Below are positions 53,601 through 61,885 of a stretch of DNA of 64,000 nucleotides, piece by piece; the stretch's first letter is position 1, and each line of letters starts with the position of its first letter. The position numbers were made by a program, and so were the translations under genes. A model generated the notes under the pieces. It was given only the letters and a program-made list of their open reading frames with translations. It did no database searches and was not told the origin of the DNA. The DNA is taken from contig CAVYDJ010000002.1 of assembly GCA_963767285.1 (NCBI GenBank), forward strand, positions 620,001-684,000, given 5' to 3'. The stretch is from WHSW01 sp963767285. Its GTDB lineage: Bacteria > Actinomycetota > Thermoleophilia > Solirubrobacterales > 70-9.

Positions 53601-53730
53601 GCGAGACGTCCGCGGCGCTGGCCACGGCCGTTTCGAGCCCCAGCAGCGCGATCGCGACGAACCCAACCAGCGTCATCAGTCTCCGACCACGCGACGCCGC
53701 GTGGTGAAACCGCGAACGAGACGACTGCAC
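50617..53730 (-). CDS. Large secreted RTX/thrombospondin-3 protein ending in octapeptide repeats
   Basis: GTG 53730 (GGAG six bases upstream) gives a signal peptide ending LLGLETAVASA. RTX nonapeptides follow (GLDGNDTLQGGGGGDRLFDG, GNDTLKGGGGADQLFQ, GGGEDDITGGNGADSLVGG), then two thrombospondin type 3 blocks (DADDDNDGVPDTSDNCPN). Next comes a PASTA-like segment (AVVTSLLRGRMPKVAGLDVD), a long beta-rich region, and a C-terminal tract of eight-residue repeats (LIGSDGAS, IVAAGAGN, LVGNAGNT). The product is about 1037 residues. It should bind calcium and reside outside the cell. The function is unknown. Confidence 0.85.
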   Translation of the reverse strand: MQSSRSRFHHAASRGRRLMTLVGFVAIALLGLETAVASAADVSLNGTTVMVNGTNDDAGGGNGNAMTVDLGPGAGQITVTDTAVSPSTTDPGCTDNGNNVVCNVTPAEFNITSSVRNDTVTVLANTPAIIDGLDGNDTLQGGGGGDRLFDGGGNDTLKGGGGADQLFQEAGSDTLDGEGGSDVVDAVAFFGAEVADTFRDTGATGTDSIGYFSSPTGVDLHIDDGLANDGTAGGAEGDLLGPGFESIAGSGQDDEIFGSAAAETLLAGGGEDDITGGNGADSLVGGMGVDHLIANDGVADADIDCGDGAGEVAAIDAIDPAPVSCENVQTGGAADTDGDGVPDSSDNCPTVANASQANADGDTQGDVCDADDDNDGVPDTSDNCPNQAAATPDGCPAGGGGGGAGDADGDGVPDASDNCSAVANASQANADGDAQGDVCDADDDNDNVPDTSDACPNQAAATANGCPSDGEGITAPVGAVVTSLLRGRMPKVAGLDVDEARDAITKKFPGAAFDLDFVKSCQATKNLEVIKQSPAAEKKLSSTATEPLIAKLDVCLGDDDFLNECDTSSLKQDMKPLAGKIDGSLAMAVAGQLADCKVDYDVKISQQAEEAAKLAAQGKKKKGEIKLAVDCPAEGDLIASVGQGFKVGGKDTFGVRVNGDENELWTLPAPTSKGSSFFSIVSLTVKDTAGQWPVVSAIVDDDSVNPSSKKTDVFKSREGVVTIPVTATQPGALRICVIQETAGAELLTKSIEIDVIPAPKFGSDEIYKTANGQYFQFAADGLKKLTADQAGAAARPTLAGALTPRRDLVGCLFDLWNCVSSLFNGRSQTISSLDGDGTVSRPRKVSLASEQAQLGIAQIAMGPNLQAFPGQPVIVTQDCIVLYQRVYYLTKCPVITAPGGAALVGANNGGGAGIVAAGGGNILGNHGGAIVAAGAGNLIGSDGATLIGSDGASIVAAGAGNLVGNAGNTMVAAGGLNQTNGIVAAGGGNAIQPDTAGIVAAGGLNLIGSDGASIVAAGAGNLVGNGGNTLIQPGGLK
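50620..51035 (-). repeat. Octapeptide repeat tract at the C-terminus
   Basis: About fourteen octads such as LIGSDGAT, LIGSDGAS, IVAAGAGN, LVGNAGNT, MVAAGGLN and LVGNGGNT, with two short insertions. At DNA level the unit GTTGCCGACCAGGTTCCCGG recurs at 50657 and 50837. The pattern equals that in the LamG protein at 34266-34463. Confidence 0.8.
52315..52735 (-). repeat. Thrombospondin type 3 repeats (two long units)
   Basis: Two units of about 70 residues, each with GDGVPDxSDNC, ANADGDxQGDVCDADDDND and NQAAATxxGCP, are nearly identical at DNA level. They are calcium-binding and probably arose by duplication. Confidence 0.8.
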
Positions 53731-53925
53731 CCGACACTCCGCTTCTCCCCCTCTTACATCCCGCCTCCGTACGGGCAACCGGCCAGAAAGTAGGCAACCG
53801 CGGCGCTCGGCGCATCCGTGGTTTCTACGGATTTGCCCGAGTTGGGTGTTCAGCATCGCGGACGTCGATCACACCGAGACTTCGGGGCTCGACGCGGGTT
53901 AGGGTGGTCACATGGGAGGTCGTCG

Positions 53926-54837
53926 GTGACAGTGCGGTTGCGAGCGGCGGTCACCGCCGCGGGTCTTGCGATGGTCGTCCTGCCGAGCGTTGCATCCGCG
54001 AGCACCGTCTCGACGGGCGGCGTGAAGCTGAAGGTCACCGATCCGGCGAATATCGCCCAGGCGACCACGGTCGCCTACGACGCGGTGTCCGGCAACTATC
54101 TGGTCGACGACGGCGGCGGGCCGACGATGGTCGCGGTCGCGCCCTGCGTGGCCAACCCGGGGGCGACGGCGGTTCAATGCCCGGGTGCGGGGATCACGAA
54201 GATCACGATCGATGGCGCCGGCGCGATCGACGACCTGTTCATCGACGCGACGGTGCCGACCGCGGTCGAGACCTTCATGAGCGGGGGTACCGGCCCGGAC
54301 ATCTTCAACGGGGGCGGCGGGAACGACACCATGGATGGTGGGGACGGCGCCGACATCTTCAATGGCGGGGCGGGCAAGGACACCGCGACCTACGCCTCCC
54401 GGGCCACTCCGGGGGGGCTGACGATCCGGCTCGGCGGGCTCGGCCCGGTGTCCGGTAACGGCGCCGACGGCCCGATCGGCGCCCGCGACACGATCGCCGC
54501 CGACGTGGAGAACGCGACCGGCGGCCCGCGAAACGACTACGTGTTCGGCAGTGGCGCCGACAACGTCCTCGACGGCGCTGGCGGGCGGGACAAGATCGGC
54601 GGCAAGAACGGAGCTGACACGCTCCTCGGCGGGGCGGGCCGCGACGTCGTCATGCGGGGCGGGAACGGCGCGGACCACCTGGTCGGCGGCCCCGCCCGCG
54701 ACAACTTCAGCGGTCAGGCGGGGGCGGACGTGCTCGACGCGGACGACGGCGTGGCCGACGGCCTCATCGACTGCGGCGCCGGGGCCGGCGACGTCGCCAA
54801 CGTCGACGCGCTCGATCCCGCGCCGGTCAACTGCTGA
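53926..54837 (+). CDS. Secreted RTX-type calcium-binding protein
   Basis: GTG 53926 follows GGGAGG by seven bases and gives a signal peptide ending LPSVASAS. The 303-residue product has an N-terminal beta domain with one disulfide-like pair (VAPCVANPGATAVQCPGAG). RTX nonapeptides follow: GGTGPDIFNGGGGNDTMDGG, DGADIFNGGAGKDTATYASR, GSGADNVLDGAGGRDKIGG and NGADTLLGGAGRDVVM. The C-terminus has the LIDCGAGAGDVANVDALDPA module, also seen in the neighbours. It is divergent from the large RTX/TSP3 gene. Confidence 0.82.
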   Translation: MTVRLRAAVTAAGLAMVVLPSVASASTVSTGGVKLKVTDPANIAQATTVAYDAVSGNYLVDDGGGPTMVAVAPCVANPGATAVQCPGAGITKITIDGAGAIDDLFIDATVPTAVETFMSGGTGPDIFNGGGGNDTMDGGDGADIFNGGAGKDTATYASRATPGGLTIRLGGLGPVSGNGADGPIGARDTIAADVENATGGPRNDYVFGSGADNVLDGAGGRDKIGGKNGADTLLGGAGRDVVMRGGNGADHLVGGPARDNFSGQAGADVLDADDGVADGLIDCGAGAGDVANVDALDPAPVNC

Positions 54838-54844
54838 GCGCTCG

Positions 54845-55090
54845 CTAGCGGCGCAGCTCGGTCCCGTCGTAGAGCTTCTTGACCACGACGGTGCCGGCCG
54901 GCGCCGCGTCGAGGCAGAGCTCGCACAGGACGCATTCGTCGAGGTTTTCGCGCACGATCTGCACACCCTCGCCAGCCGCCTTGAAGATGTCCACCGGGCA
55001 GACCTCCTCGAGCTTCTTCGCGATCTCCGGGTCGGTCGCGGCCTCGCCGGAGACCTCGACCTCGATGAAGGTGCCGTCCGCGTCAGCCAT
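54845..55090 (-). CDS. FixX-like [4Fe-4S] ferredoxin, co-transcribed with sucD
   Basis: The 81-residue protein has four cysteines: Cys31 (VCPVDIF) and Cys53, Cys56 and Cys59 (CVLCELC), with Ala at the position of a fifth ligand. This CP-first, CxxCxxC-second layout is that of FixX and the C-terminal domain of ETF-quinone oxidoreductase, and it carries one cluster. The ATG lies within the last bases of sucD, so it is translated with the succinyl-CoA ligase. It may carry electrons from a 2-oxoacid:ferredoxin oxidoreductase or an ETF system. This is inference from context. Confidence 0.75.
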   Translation of the reverse strand: MADADGTFIEVEVSGEAATDPEIAKKLEEVCPVDIFKAAGEGVQIVRENLDECVLCELCLDAAPAGTVVVKKLYDGTELRR

Positions 55091-55994
55091 TGAGCTTTTC
55101 CTTCACGACATCCGGGATCTCGTGGATCCGCTCGACGACCGGGATGCCGGCGGCCTCGAGGCGGGCGATCTTCTCCGTCGCCGAGTCCTCCTTGCCCTCG
55201 ACGATCGTGCCGGCGTGGCCGAAGCTCATCCCCTGCATCTCCTCGTCGTCCATGAACTTCCCGGCCATGAAGGCGACGATCGGCAGGCGCGAGTTGTTGG
55301 CCTCGCGCCAGTCGACAAGCTCGGCCTCCATCCGCCCGCCGGGCTCGGTGTAGATCACGATCGCCTCGGTCTGCTCGTCGGCCTCGAACAGTGGCATCAG
55401 CTCGGCGTAGGTGGACCCGATGATCGCGTCGCCGCCGATCGAGACGGCGGTGGAGACGCCGAGGCCCGCGGCGGTCAGCGACGAGGAGATTTCCGTCGTC
55501 ATCCCGCCCGAGCGCGACATCACTCCGACGCGGCCGGGCTCGTAGGCCTTCGCCGCGTCCTTGGCCGGGCCGCCGATGCCGCCCATCTTGGCGACGCCGG
55601 GGGCAATCAGGCCGAGGCAGTTGGGCCCGATGATGCGGGCGCCGCGCTCGTTGGCGAGCTCGACCATCTCGGCGACGTCGCGGCGCGGGATGCGCTCGGT
55701 GACGATGACGATCAGCTTGATGCCGTTCTCGATCGCCTCGAAGACGGCGTCCTTGGTGAACGCGGGGGGGACGGTGGCGACCGCGCCGTCCGGCGGCGAG
55801 CCGTGGTGCTCTACCGCCTGTTCGACCGTGTCGAAGACGGGCACGCCATGGACCTCTCGGCCCTTGCGCCCCGGGGTCACGCCGCCGACGATCTTGGAGC
55901 CGTAGTCCAGGCACTCCCGGGTCAGGTTGACCGCCTCGCGCCCGGTGATCCCCTGGACGATGAAGGTGAAGTCCTCGTGGAGCAGGACGCTCAT
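55083..55994 (-). CDS. sucD: Succinyl-CoA ligase subunit alpha
   Basis: It forms the phospho-His subunit. VQGITGREAVNLTRECLDYG binds CoA, IGPNCLGLIAPGVAKMGG is conserved, and FGHAGTIVEGKEDSATEKIA carries the active histidine. At 303 residues it is slightly longer than usual. It makes succinate and ATP or GTP from succinyl-CoA in the TCA cycle. ATG 55994 overlaps the sucC stop (ATGA), and the next gene, a ferredoxin, overlaps its end. Confidence 0.93.
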   Translation of the reverse strand: MSVLLHEDFTFIVQGITGREAVNLTRECLDYGSKIVGGVTPGRKGREVHGVPVFDTVEQAVEHHGSPPDGAVATVPPAFTKDAVFEAIENGIKLIVIVTERIPRRDVAEMVELANERGARIIGPNCLGLIAPGVAKMGGIGGPAKDAAKAYEPGRVGVMSRSGGMTTEISSSLTAAGLGVSTAVSIGGDAIIGSTYAELMPLFEADEQTEAIVIYTEPGGRMEAELVDWREANNSRLPIVAFMAGKFMDDEEMQGMSFGHAGTIVEGKEDSATEKIARLEAAGIPVVERIHEIPDVVKEKLNG

Positions 55995-57193
55995 TGGATC
56001 TTCGCCACCGCCTCGCCCGCCGCGTCCCACATCGAGGTGGTGCGGTCGCGGAACTCGATCCCGTACTTGGAGAGGATCTTCGCGCCCTCCTCCTCCCAGG
56101 CACCGGGGATCCGGAAGACGGCGATGGTCTCGGCCGGGTCCTTGCCGAGCTCCAGGCAGGCCTTGATCACCCCGCGGGCGACGATGTCGACCCGGGTGTT
56201 GGAGACGATCGACATCATCACGGCGATCTTCTCGACGCCGTCCTTCTTCAGGACCTCCATCGCCAGCCCCTTGGATTTCGCGACCGAGGGGTTGCCGCCG
56301 ATCTCGGCGTAGTTGGCGGGCTTGCCGCCCTGGCTGCGGACCGCGTCGGTCAGCGTCAGCGAGCCGCCGCCGGCACCGATCACGAGGCCCAGGTTGCCCG
56401 TGAAGCCATGGTCCTTGCCCTGGATCACGCCGCGGTGGTCGGCCGCGTCGATCGCCTTGACGTTGCGCTCGAAGTCGGACGGCTCGTAGAGCTCGCGTGG
56501 CTCCTCGAGGTCGACTCCGATCTCGGTGAGCATCGCCTTGTGGCGGCCGACGGCTTCGTCCTCCATCTCCATGTGGGCATCGAGGGCGACAAACGAGCCG
56601 TCCTCGAGCCGGGCGACCGGGTTGATCTCGGCCAGGGTCATGTCGTAGTCGCGCTGCAGACGGGCGAGCGCGGCGAGGATTCGCGTTGCCTGGCCGAGCT
56701 CGCGGCCCGTCATGCCGCAGCGGGCGACGGTCTCCTTGGCCTGGAAGTCTGCGATGGGGTGGAGGTTGGAAAGGTGGCCGCGGCCGACGTGATCGGGGTG
56801 CTCCTCGGCCACCTGCTCGATGTCGATCCCGCCCATGTCGGAGAAGAGCATCATCGGCCGCTTCGCGCGCCCGTCCCACAGGACCGCGGCGTAGTACTCG
56901 TGCGCGACCTCGGCCTTCGGGTCGACCAGCACGCCGACGGGCATGTGGCCGCCGATCTCCAGCTCGAGGATCGCGGCGGCGTGCTCGGCCGCCTCGTCGG
57001 GCGTGTCGGCGAACTTGACCCCGCCGGCCTTCATCCGCCCGCCGGTCAGCACCTGCGACTTGATCACGGTCGAGCCGCCGATCTCCTCGGCGGCCTTGCG
57101 GGCCTCGTCGGCGCTCGTGCAGAAGCCGTACTTGGTGACCGGGATCCCGGCCCGCTCGACGATCCGGCGTGATTCGTATTCGTAGAAGCGCAT
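55991..57193 (-). CDS. sucC: Succinyl-CoA ligase subunit beta
   Basis: The ATP-grasp domain reads MRFYEYESRRIVERAGIPVT, STVIKSQVLTGGRMKAGGVK and LAEINPVARLEDGSFVALDA. The CoA-ligase domain reads GLVIGAGGGSLTLTDAVRSQ, GGKPANYAEIGGNPS and VDIVARGVIKACLELGKDP. ATG 57193 is the conserved start. The 400-residue length is close to standard. It pairs with sucD in one operon. The insertion before the second domain (MFSDMGGIDIEQVAEEHPDH-like text, here LFSDMGGIDIEQVAEEHPDH) is normal in this family. Confidence 0.92.
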   Translation of the reverse strand: MRFYEYESRRIVERAGIPVTKYGFCTSADEARKAAEEIGGSTVIKSQVLTGGRMKAGGVKFADTPDEAAEHAAAILELEIGGHMPVGVLVDPKAEVAHEYYAAVLWDGRAKRPMMLFSDMGGIDIEQVAEEHPDHVGRGHLSNLHPIADFQAKETVARCGMTGRELGQATRILAALARLQRDYDMTLAEINPVARLEDGSFVALDAHMEMEDEAVGRHKAMLTEIGVDLEEPRELYEPSDFERNVKAIDAADHRGVIQGKDHGFTGNLGLVIGAGGGSLTLTDAVRSQGGKPANYAEIGGNPSVAKSKGLAMEVLKKDGVEKIAVMMSIVSNTRVDIVARGVIKACLELGKDPAETIAVFRIPGAWEEEGAKILSKYGIEFRDRTTSMWDAAGEAVAKIQ

Positions 57194-57304
57194 CGTGGAC
57201 AGGCAGCGAACGGCGGCGCGGCGGCGCGGAACCTTAGCGGAGGGTCGGCGGGTCGGGTGTATGCTCGGCCAGTCGACCGCCGGAGCCTGGATCCGGCCTG
57301 AAGG

Positions 57305-59332
57305 GTGGTTGCGTTGCTTCGGCAGTGCGGATTCGTGCTTGCCGGGGTCGCATGCCTCGCATTCGCCGCGCCCGCGGGGGGAGCGGTCGTCGAGACCACC
57401 GACGCGAACACGAAGCTGGTGGTCACCTCGAACGGCGGCGCCGAGGACGTGATCACGATCACCGCTTCGCTCGCCGTCGGCTCCGTGGATTACACGGTCA
57501 CCAACAGCGCCGGGGTTACCGAGAGCGACCCCGACTGCGCCACCGGGCCCGGCGCGAACCAGGTCACCTGCGGGATGGCCAGCGCGGTCATCGAGGTCAA
57601 TGCCGTTGGTGGAAACGATCAGGTAACCGTCGGCACCGGCCCCGGGATCAACGGGACGCGCGCGACCCTGAACGGCGGAGAGGGAAACGACGAGCTCACC
57701 GGCGGCAACGCGGATGACTCGCTCGACGGCGGTCCCGGGAGCGACGTCTTGATGGGCCGGCTGGGCGCCGACGCGTTCGCCAGCGCCGGCGACACCGTCA
57801 GCTACGCCGACCGGACGCTTCCCGGCGACGCCGTCACCGTGACGGTCGACGGCGTCGCGAACGACGGGACGGCGGGTGAGAACGACAACGTCGGTGCTGA
57901 AACCCGGAGCATCGTCGGCGGCGCCGGTGCCGATCACCTGATCGGCGGTCCGCAACAAAACCTGATCGACGGTGGAGGTGGTGACGACCACATCGAGGGC
58001 GGTGGCGGGCCCGATGCACCCGTGACGCACGGCGGCAACCCCTTCGGCGGCGGATGCGTGGCCATTTTCACCATGCCGGGTGGCTTGCTCGGAGGCACCG
58101 GAGCCGACCACATCGAGGGCGGAACCGGCACGGATAATCTCGAAGGTGGTCTCGGAAGCGACGTCCTCGAAGGGGATGCCGATAGCGACAGGATCGTGTT
58201 CGTCCCTTCCGGCATCTCCTGCACAACCACTCGCGGAGGGCTCCACGGCGGCGAGGATCCGGACACCGTCGACGGCGGCGCCGGGAGCGACGACCAGTTC
58301 GGAGGGGCCGGCGCCGACCTCCTTCTCTCGCTGGATGGCGCCGCCGATTCGGTCGACTGTGGCGCGGACACGGACTCTTTTCTCGCCGACGTGGGAGACA
58401 CCGTGAGCGAGTGCGAGACCAGTCTCGACGCCGACGCCGACGGCGTCGCCACCGTCGACGACAACTGTCCGGCCGTCGCCAACCCCGACCAGGCGAACAA
58501 CGACGCCGACGCAGACGGGGACGTTTGCGATGGAGACGACGACAACGACAACGTCGCCGACGCCTCCGACAACTGCCGGCTGGTCGTCAATCCGGACCAG
58601 GCGAACAACGACGCCGACGCCGAGGGCGACGTCTGCGACCAGGACGACGACAACGACAACGTCGCCGACGCCTCCGACAACTGCCGACTGGCCGCAAACT
58701 CGGACCAGGCGAACAACGACGCCGACGCAGACGGGGACGTTTGCGATGGAGACGACGACAACGACAACGCCCCCGATGCCTCCGACAACTGCCGGCTGGC
58801 CGCGAATGAGGATCAGCAGAACAACGACGGTGACCCCTACGGCGATCCCTGCGACGACGACGACGACAACGACGCCGCGAGCGACGCCTCAGACAACTGC
58901 CGCTTGATCGCGAATCCCGACCAGGCGAACCACGACGCCGACGCGGACGGGGACGCGTGCGACGGCGACGACGACGGGGACGGAACCGCCGACGGCACCG
59001 ACCGCTGCCACGTACTCGCAGCCACGACCGCGAGCGGCTGCCCCGATGCCGTCCGCACGCTGAGCCTGTCCTACTCGAAACGGGCGAAAGAGTTTCGGGG
59101 CGCCATCGATTCTTCCTCGCTGGAATGCGAGCGAGACGCGCCGGTGACCGTCCTGCGACGCAAACGCGGCACCGACCGCGAGCTGGGGACGGTGTCGGCA
59201 GCCTCGGACGGCAGCTTCGCTCTCAAGCAGCGGGCGAAGCGCGGGAAGTACTTCGCGTCCGTCGCGGTCGCGGTCGTCCCGGGTGTCGCCGAGTGCTCGG
59301 CGGCGGGCTCGAACGCCGTCCGAATCCGATAG
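57305..59332 (+). CDS. Secreted RTX and thrombospondin-3 repeat protein
   Basis: GTG 57305 gives a signal peptide (LAGVACLAFAAPAGGA). RTX repeats fill about 110-350 (GGEGNDELTGGNADDSLDGG, GGTGADHIEGGTGTDNLEGG). Five to six thrombospondin type 3 units fill about 375-560 (DADGDVCDGDDDNDN, VADASDNCRL). The C-terminal beta module (RTLSLSYSKRAKEFRGAIDS, ALKQRAKRGKYFASVAVAVV) equals the tail of the delta-60 paralogues. At 675 residues it should be an extracellular calcium-binding protein. It is divergent from sucC. Confidence 0.85.
   Translation: MVALLRQCGFVLAGVACLAFAAPAGGAVVETTDANTKLVVTSNGGAEDVITITASLAVGSVDYTVTNSAGVTESDPDCATGPGANQVTCGMASAVIEVNAVGGNDQVTVGTGPGINGTRATLNGGEGNDELTGGNADDSLDGGPGSDVLMGRLGADAFASAGDTVSYADRTLPGDAVTVTVDGVANDGTAGENDNVGAETRSIVGGAGADHLIGGPQQNLIDGGGGDDHIEGGGGPDAPVTHGGNPFGGGCVAIFTMPGGLLGGTGADHIEGGTGTDNLEGGLGSDVLEGDADSDRIVFVPSGISCTTTRGGLHGGEDPDTVDGGAGSDDQFGGAGADLLLSLDGAADSVDCGADTDSFLADVGDTVSECETSLDADADGVATVDDNCPAVANPDQANNDADADGDVCDGDDDNDNVADASDNCRLVVNPDQANNDADAEGDVCDQDDDNDNVADASDNCRLAANSDQANNDADADGDVCDGDDDNDNAPDASDNCRLAANEDQQNNDGDPYGDPCDDDDDNDAASDASDNCRLIANPDQANHDADADGDACDGDDDGDGTADGTDRCHVLAATTASGCPDAVRTLSLSYSKRAKEFRGAIDSSSLECERDAPVTVLRRKRGTDRELGTVSAASDGSFALKQRAKRGKYFASVAVAVVPGVAECSAAGSNAVRIR
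58425..58985 (+). repeat. Tandem thrombospondin type 3 repeat array (about 108-bp units)
   Basis: About five units of 36 residues with the pattern SDNCRLxxNxDQANNDADADGDVCDGDDDNDN. The second to fourth are nearly identical at DNA level, for example GACAACTGCCGGCTGG recurs. The array encodes acidic calcium-binding loops. Confidence 0.85.
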
Positions 59333-59369
59333 TTCAAGCGATCTCGCGACGAGCGGTAGGGTCGCCTCG

Positions 59370-60737
59370 ATGCCCCCGAGCAGTGAGCGACACGCGGACG
59401 TGGTCGTCGTCGGCGCCGGGCTCGCGGGACTGTCCGCGGCCCGCGAGCTGCGCGCCGCGGGCCGCGATGTGGTCGTGCTCGAGGCCCGCGACCGGGTCGG
59501 CGGCCGGACCCTGAACGAGCCGATCGGCGACGGCAAGGTGGTCGAGATCGGCGCCCAGTGGGTCGGGCCGACCCAGGATCGCGTCATCGCGCTGATCGGC
59601 GAGCTCGGGCTCGAGACCTTCCCGACCTACGTCGCCGGCAAGAACATCTTCGAGCGCGGGGGAGCCCTGAGCCGGTACTCGGGGACGATTCCGCGCACCA
59701 ACCCGGTCGGCCTCGTCGAGGTCGGTGTGGCGATGAAGCGCCTGAACGTGATGGCGGCGAAGGTGCCGCCGGAGGCCCCCTGGCGCGCCGCGAAGGCGGC
59801 GAGCTGGGATTCGCAGACGTTCGCGACGTGGATGCGGCGCAACGTGCGCACCAACGTCGCCCGCGACATCCTGCGACTGGCGATCATCGGCGTCTGGGCC
59901 GCCGAACCGGAGGACGTCTCGCTGCTCCACGTCCTCTTCTACATCCGCTCGGCGGGCTCGCTGGAGATCCTCACCGACACCGAGGGTGGCGCCCAGCAGG
60001 ACCGGATCGTCGGCGGCTCGCAGCTGATCTCGCTGCGGATGGCCGAGCAGCTCGGCTCGGCGGTGGTCGAGCTCTCCACGCCGGTGCGCGCGATCCGTCA
60101 CTCGGACGCCGGCGTCACCGTGGTCTCCGACCGGCTCACCGTCGACGCCAAGCGGGCGATCGTCGCCGTGCCGCCGACCCTGGCCGGGCGGATCTCCTAC
60201 GACCCGCCGCTGCCGGCGATTCGCGACGGGCTCAGCCAGCGGATGGCGCAGGGGAGCGTGGTCAAGTGCATGGCGGTCTACGAGCGGCCGTTCTGGCGCG
60301 AGCGCGGTCTGTCCGGCGCGGTCACTTCGGTCACGGGCCCGGTCTCGGTCGGCTTCGACAACTCGCCGCCCGACGGCAGGCCCGGGGTCCTGCTGGGCTT
60401 TCTCGAGGGGCGGGCGGCGCGCCAGGCGGCCGACCTGCCGCAGTCCGAGCGCCGGCGGATGGTCGCGGATTGCTTCGCCCGTTTCTTCGGTCCCGAGGCC
60501 GCCGACCCGATCGATTACGTCGACCGCGCCTGGGCCGCCGACGAGTGGTCGCGCGGGTGCTACGGCGGCTTCATGCCGACCGGCGCCTGGACCGACTACG
60601 GCCCGGCCGTGCGTGAGCCGATCGGCCCGATCCACTGGGCCGGGGCAGAGACGGCGCTCGTCTGGAACGGCTACATGGACGGCGCGGTCGGGTCGGGCCG
60701 GGACGCGGCGCGGGCCGTCGCCGCGCGGCTCTCGTAG
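59370..60737 (+). CDS. Flavin monoamine oxidase-family FAD-dependent oxidoreductase
   Basis: The FAD-binding dinucleotide fold opens the 455-residue protein (DVVVVGAGLAGLSAARELRA, VVLEARDRVGGRT). The amine-oxidase family motif QWVGPTQDRVIALIGELGLE follows, then AQQDRIVGGSQLISLRMAEQ, VIVAVPPTLAGRISYDPPLP-type sequence (here AIVAVPPTLAGRISYDPPLP) and a C-terminal FAD contact GPIHWAGAETALVWNGYMDG. Members oxidise primary or secondary amines, producing H2O2. The substrate is unknown. ATG 59370 is used because longer starts overlap the RTX gene. Confidence 0.87.
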   Translation: MPPSSERHADVVVVGAGLAGLSAARELRAAGRDVVVLEARDRVGGRTLNEPIGDGKVVEIGAQWVGPTQDRVIALIGELGLETFPTYVAGKNIFERGGALSRYSGTIPRTNPVGLVEVGVAMKRLNVMAAKVPPEAPWRAAKAASWDSQTFATWMRRNVRTNVARDILRLAIIGVWAAEPEDVSLLHVLFYIRSAGSLEILTDTEGGAQQDRIVGGSQLISLRMAEQLGSAVVELSTPVRAIRHSDAGVTVVSDRLTVDAKRAIVAVPPTLAGRISYDPPLPAIRDGLSQRMAQGSVVKCMAVYERPFWRERGLSGAVTSVTGPVSVGFDNSPPDGRPGVLLGFLEGRAARQAADLPQSERRRMVADCFARFFGPEAADPIDYVDRAWAADEWSRGCYGGFMPTGAWTDYGPAVREPIGPIHWAGAETALVWNGYMDGAVGSGRDAARAVAARLS

Positions 60738-60834
60738 CGCCGGCGCCACACTTCCGCCACACGTCGCGCACCACCCGCGCGCCTCGCGCCGCAACCCTGG
60801 CCCCATGCCCAGCCGACGGCGCGAAGTGTCGTAT

Positions 60835-61776
60835 ATGCCGACAGATCGTTCCGAGCGTGGGTGGAGGGAGCGAGCACTCGCCGAGCTCGCCCGGCGTCAG
60901 CACGGGGTGGTAGCGCTGTTCCAGCTCCACGCCCTCGGCTGGTCGACAAGCGCGGTCGAGGACCGCGTGGCGAGTGGGCGCCTTCATCGACTGTTCCGAG
61001 GCGTCTACGCGGTCGGACATCGGCGGATAACGCAGCGTGGGCGGTGGATGGCCGCCGTGCTCGCCTGCGGCGACGGCGCATTGCTCTCGCACCGGTCGGC
61101 GGCGCACCTGCGCGGCCTGCGGGACTGGTCGCCCGGGTTCGTCGAGGTGGCGACCACGCGCAAGGTTCGCCGCCGCCCGGGAATCCGCCCTTACCTGACC
61201 TCCAACCTCGCGACTTGCGACTACGACGAGGTCGACGGGATCCCGTGTGCGAGTGTCGCGCGGATCCTTCTCGGCCTCGCCGCGGTCGATCCGGCCGCGC
61301 TCGAGGGCGCGATCGCCGCCGCCGAGCGGCGATCCCTGCTCGATCTGCGAGCGGTCGACGAGTTGCTGCGCCGCGCTCCCGGGCGGCCCGGCGCACCCGC
61401 CCTGCGGACCGCGCTCGCCGGCCATGCGATCGAGCTCGAGTGGACGAACAGCGAGCTCGAGCGCAGGGCGTTCGCCCTATTCGCCGACGCCGGCCTGGCG
61501 CGGCCCGCCGTCAACGCCTGGATCGCCGTGCCCGGCGACGGCTTCGAGGTGGACTTCTCGTGGGCGGACCTGCGCCTCGTGGTCGAGGTCGATGGCTGGG
61601 AGACCCACGGCGACCGGGCGGCCTTCGAGGAGGACCGCCGCCGCGACGCGCTGCTCGCCGCTGCGGGCTGGCGCGTCCTGCGCTTCACCTGGCGACAGGT
61701 AGTCGACGACCCGGTGCGCGTCGTGGCGACCGTACGCCGGGTGGCCGCGCTCGACTCGAGGCGGGCGCTGTCATGA
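60835..61776 (+). CDS. AbiEi-type N-terminal winged helix plus DUF559 (Vsr/PD-(D/E)XK-like) protein
   Basis: Residues of about 15-75 resemble the AbiEi antitoxin winged helix (ALAELARRQHGVVALFQLHA, VASGRLHRLFRGVYAVGHR). The C-terminal 110 residues carry the DUF559 endonuclease-like core: GDGFEVDFSWADLRLVVEVD, GWETHGDRAAFEEDRRRDAL, AAAGWRVLRFTWRQVVDDP. The Asp and the ExD pair could bind metal. Such fusions are common in Actinobacteria and mostly lack a partner toxin. No AbiEii-type nucleotidyltransferase is visible here. The function is not established. ATG 60805 is an alternative start. Confidence 0.72.
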   Translation: MPTDRSERGWRERALAELARRQHGVVALFQLHALGWSTSAVEDRVASGRLHRLFRGVYAVGHRRITQRGRWMAAVLACGDGALLSHRSAAHLRGLRDWSPGFVEVATTRKVRRRPGIRPYLTSNLATCDYDEVDGIPCASVARILLGLAAVDPAALEGAIAAAERRSLLDLRAVDELLRRAPGRPGAPALRTALAGHAIELEWTNSELERRAFALFADAGLARPAVNAWIAVPGDGFEVDFSWADLRLVVEVDGWETHGDRAAFEEDRRRDALLAAAGWRVLRFTWRQVVDDPVRVVATVRRVAALDSRRALS

Positions 61777-61885
61777 TCGTCTGGCGCCCAATCGCCGCCC
61801 CGTCCGCCACAATGGCGCCCCGGTTCTGACGGGGGTCCCCGGGTAGCACGTTCGATAATCGCCATTCAGAGGGAGTGACCAGAAG

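Noticed and set aside
58425..58985. Regular repeats as a CRISPR array
   Set aside because: The units lie inside one coding frame, encode thrombospondin type 3 loops and have no unique spacers.
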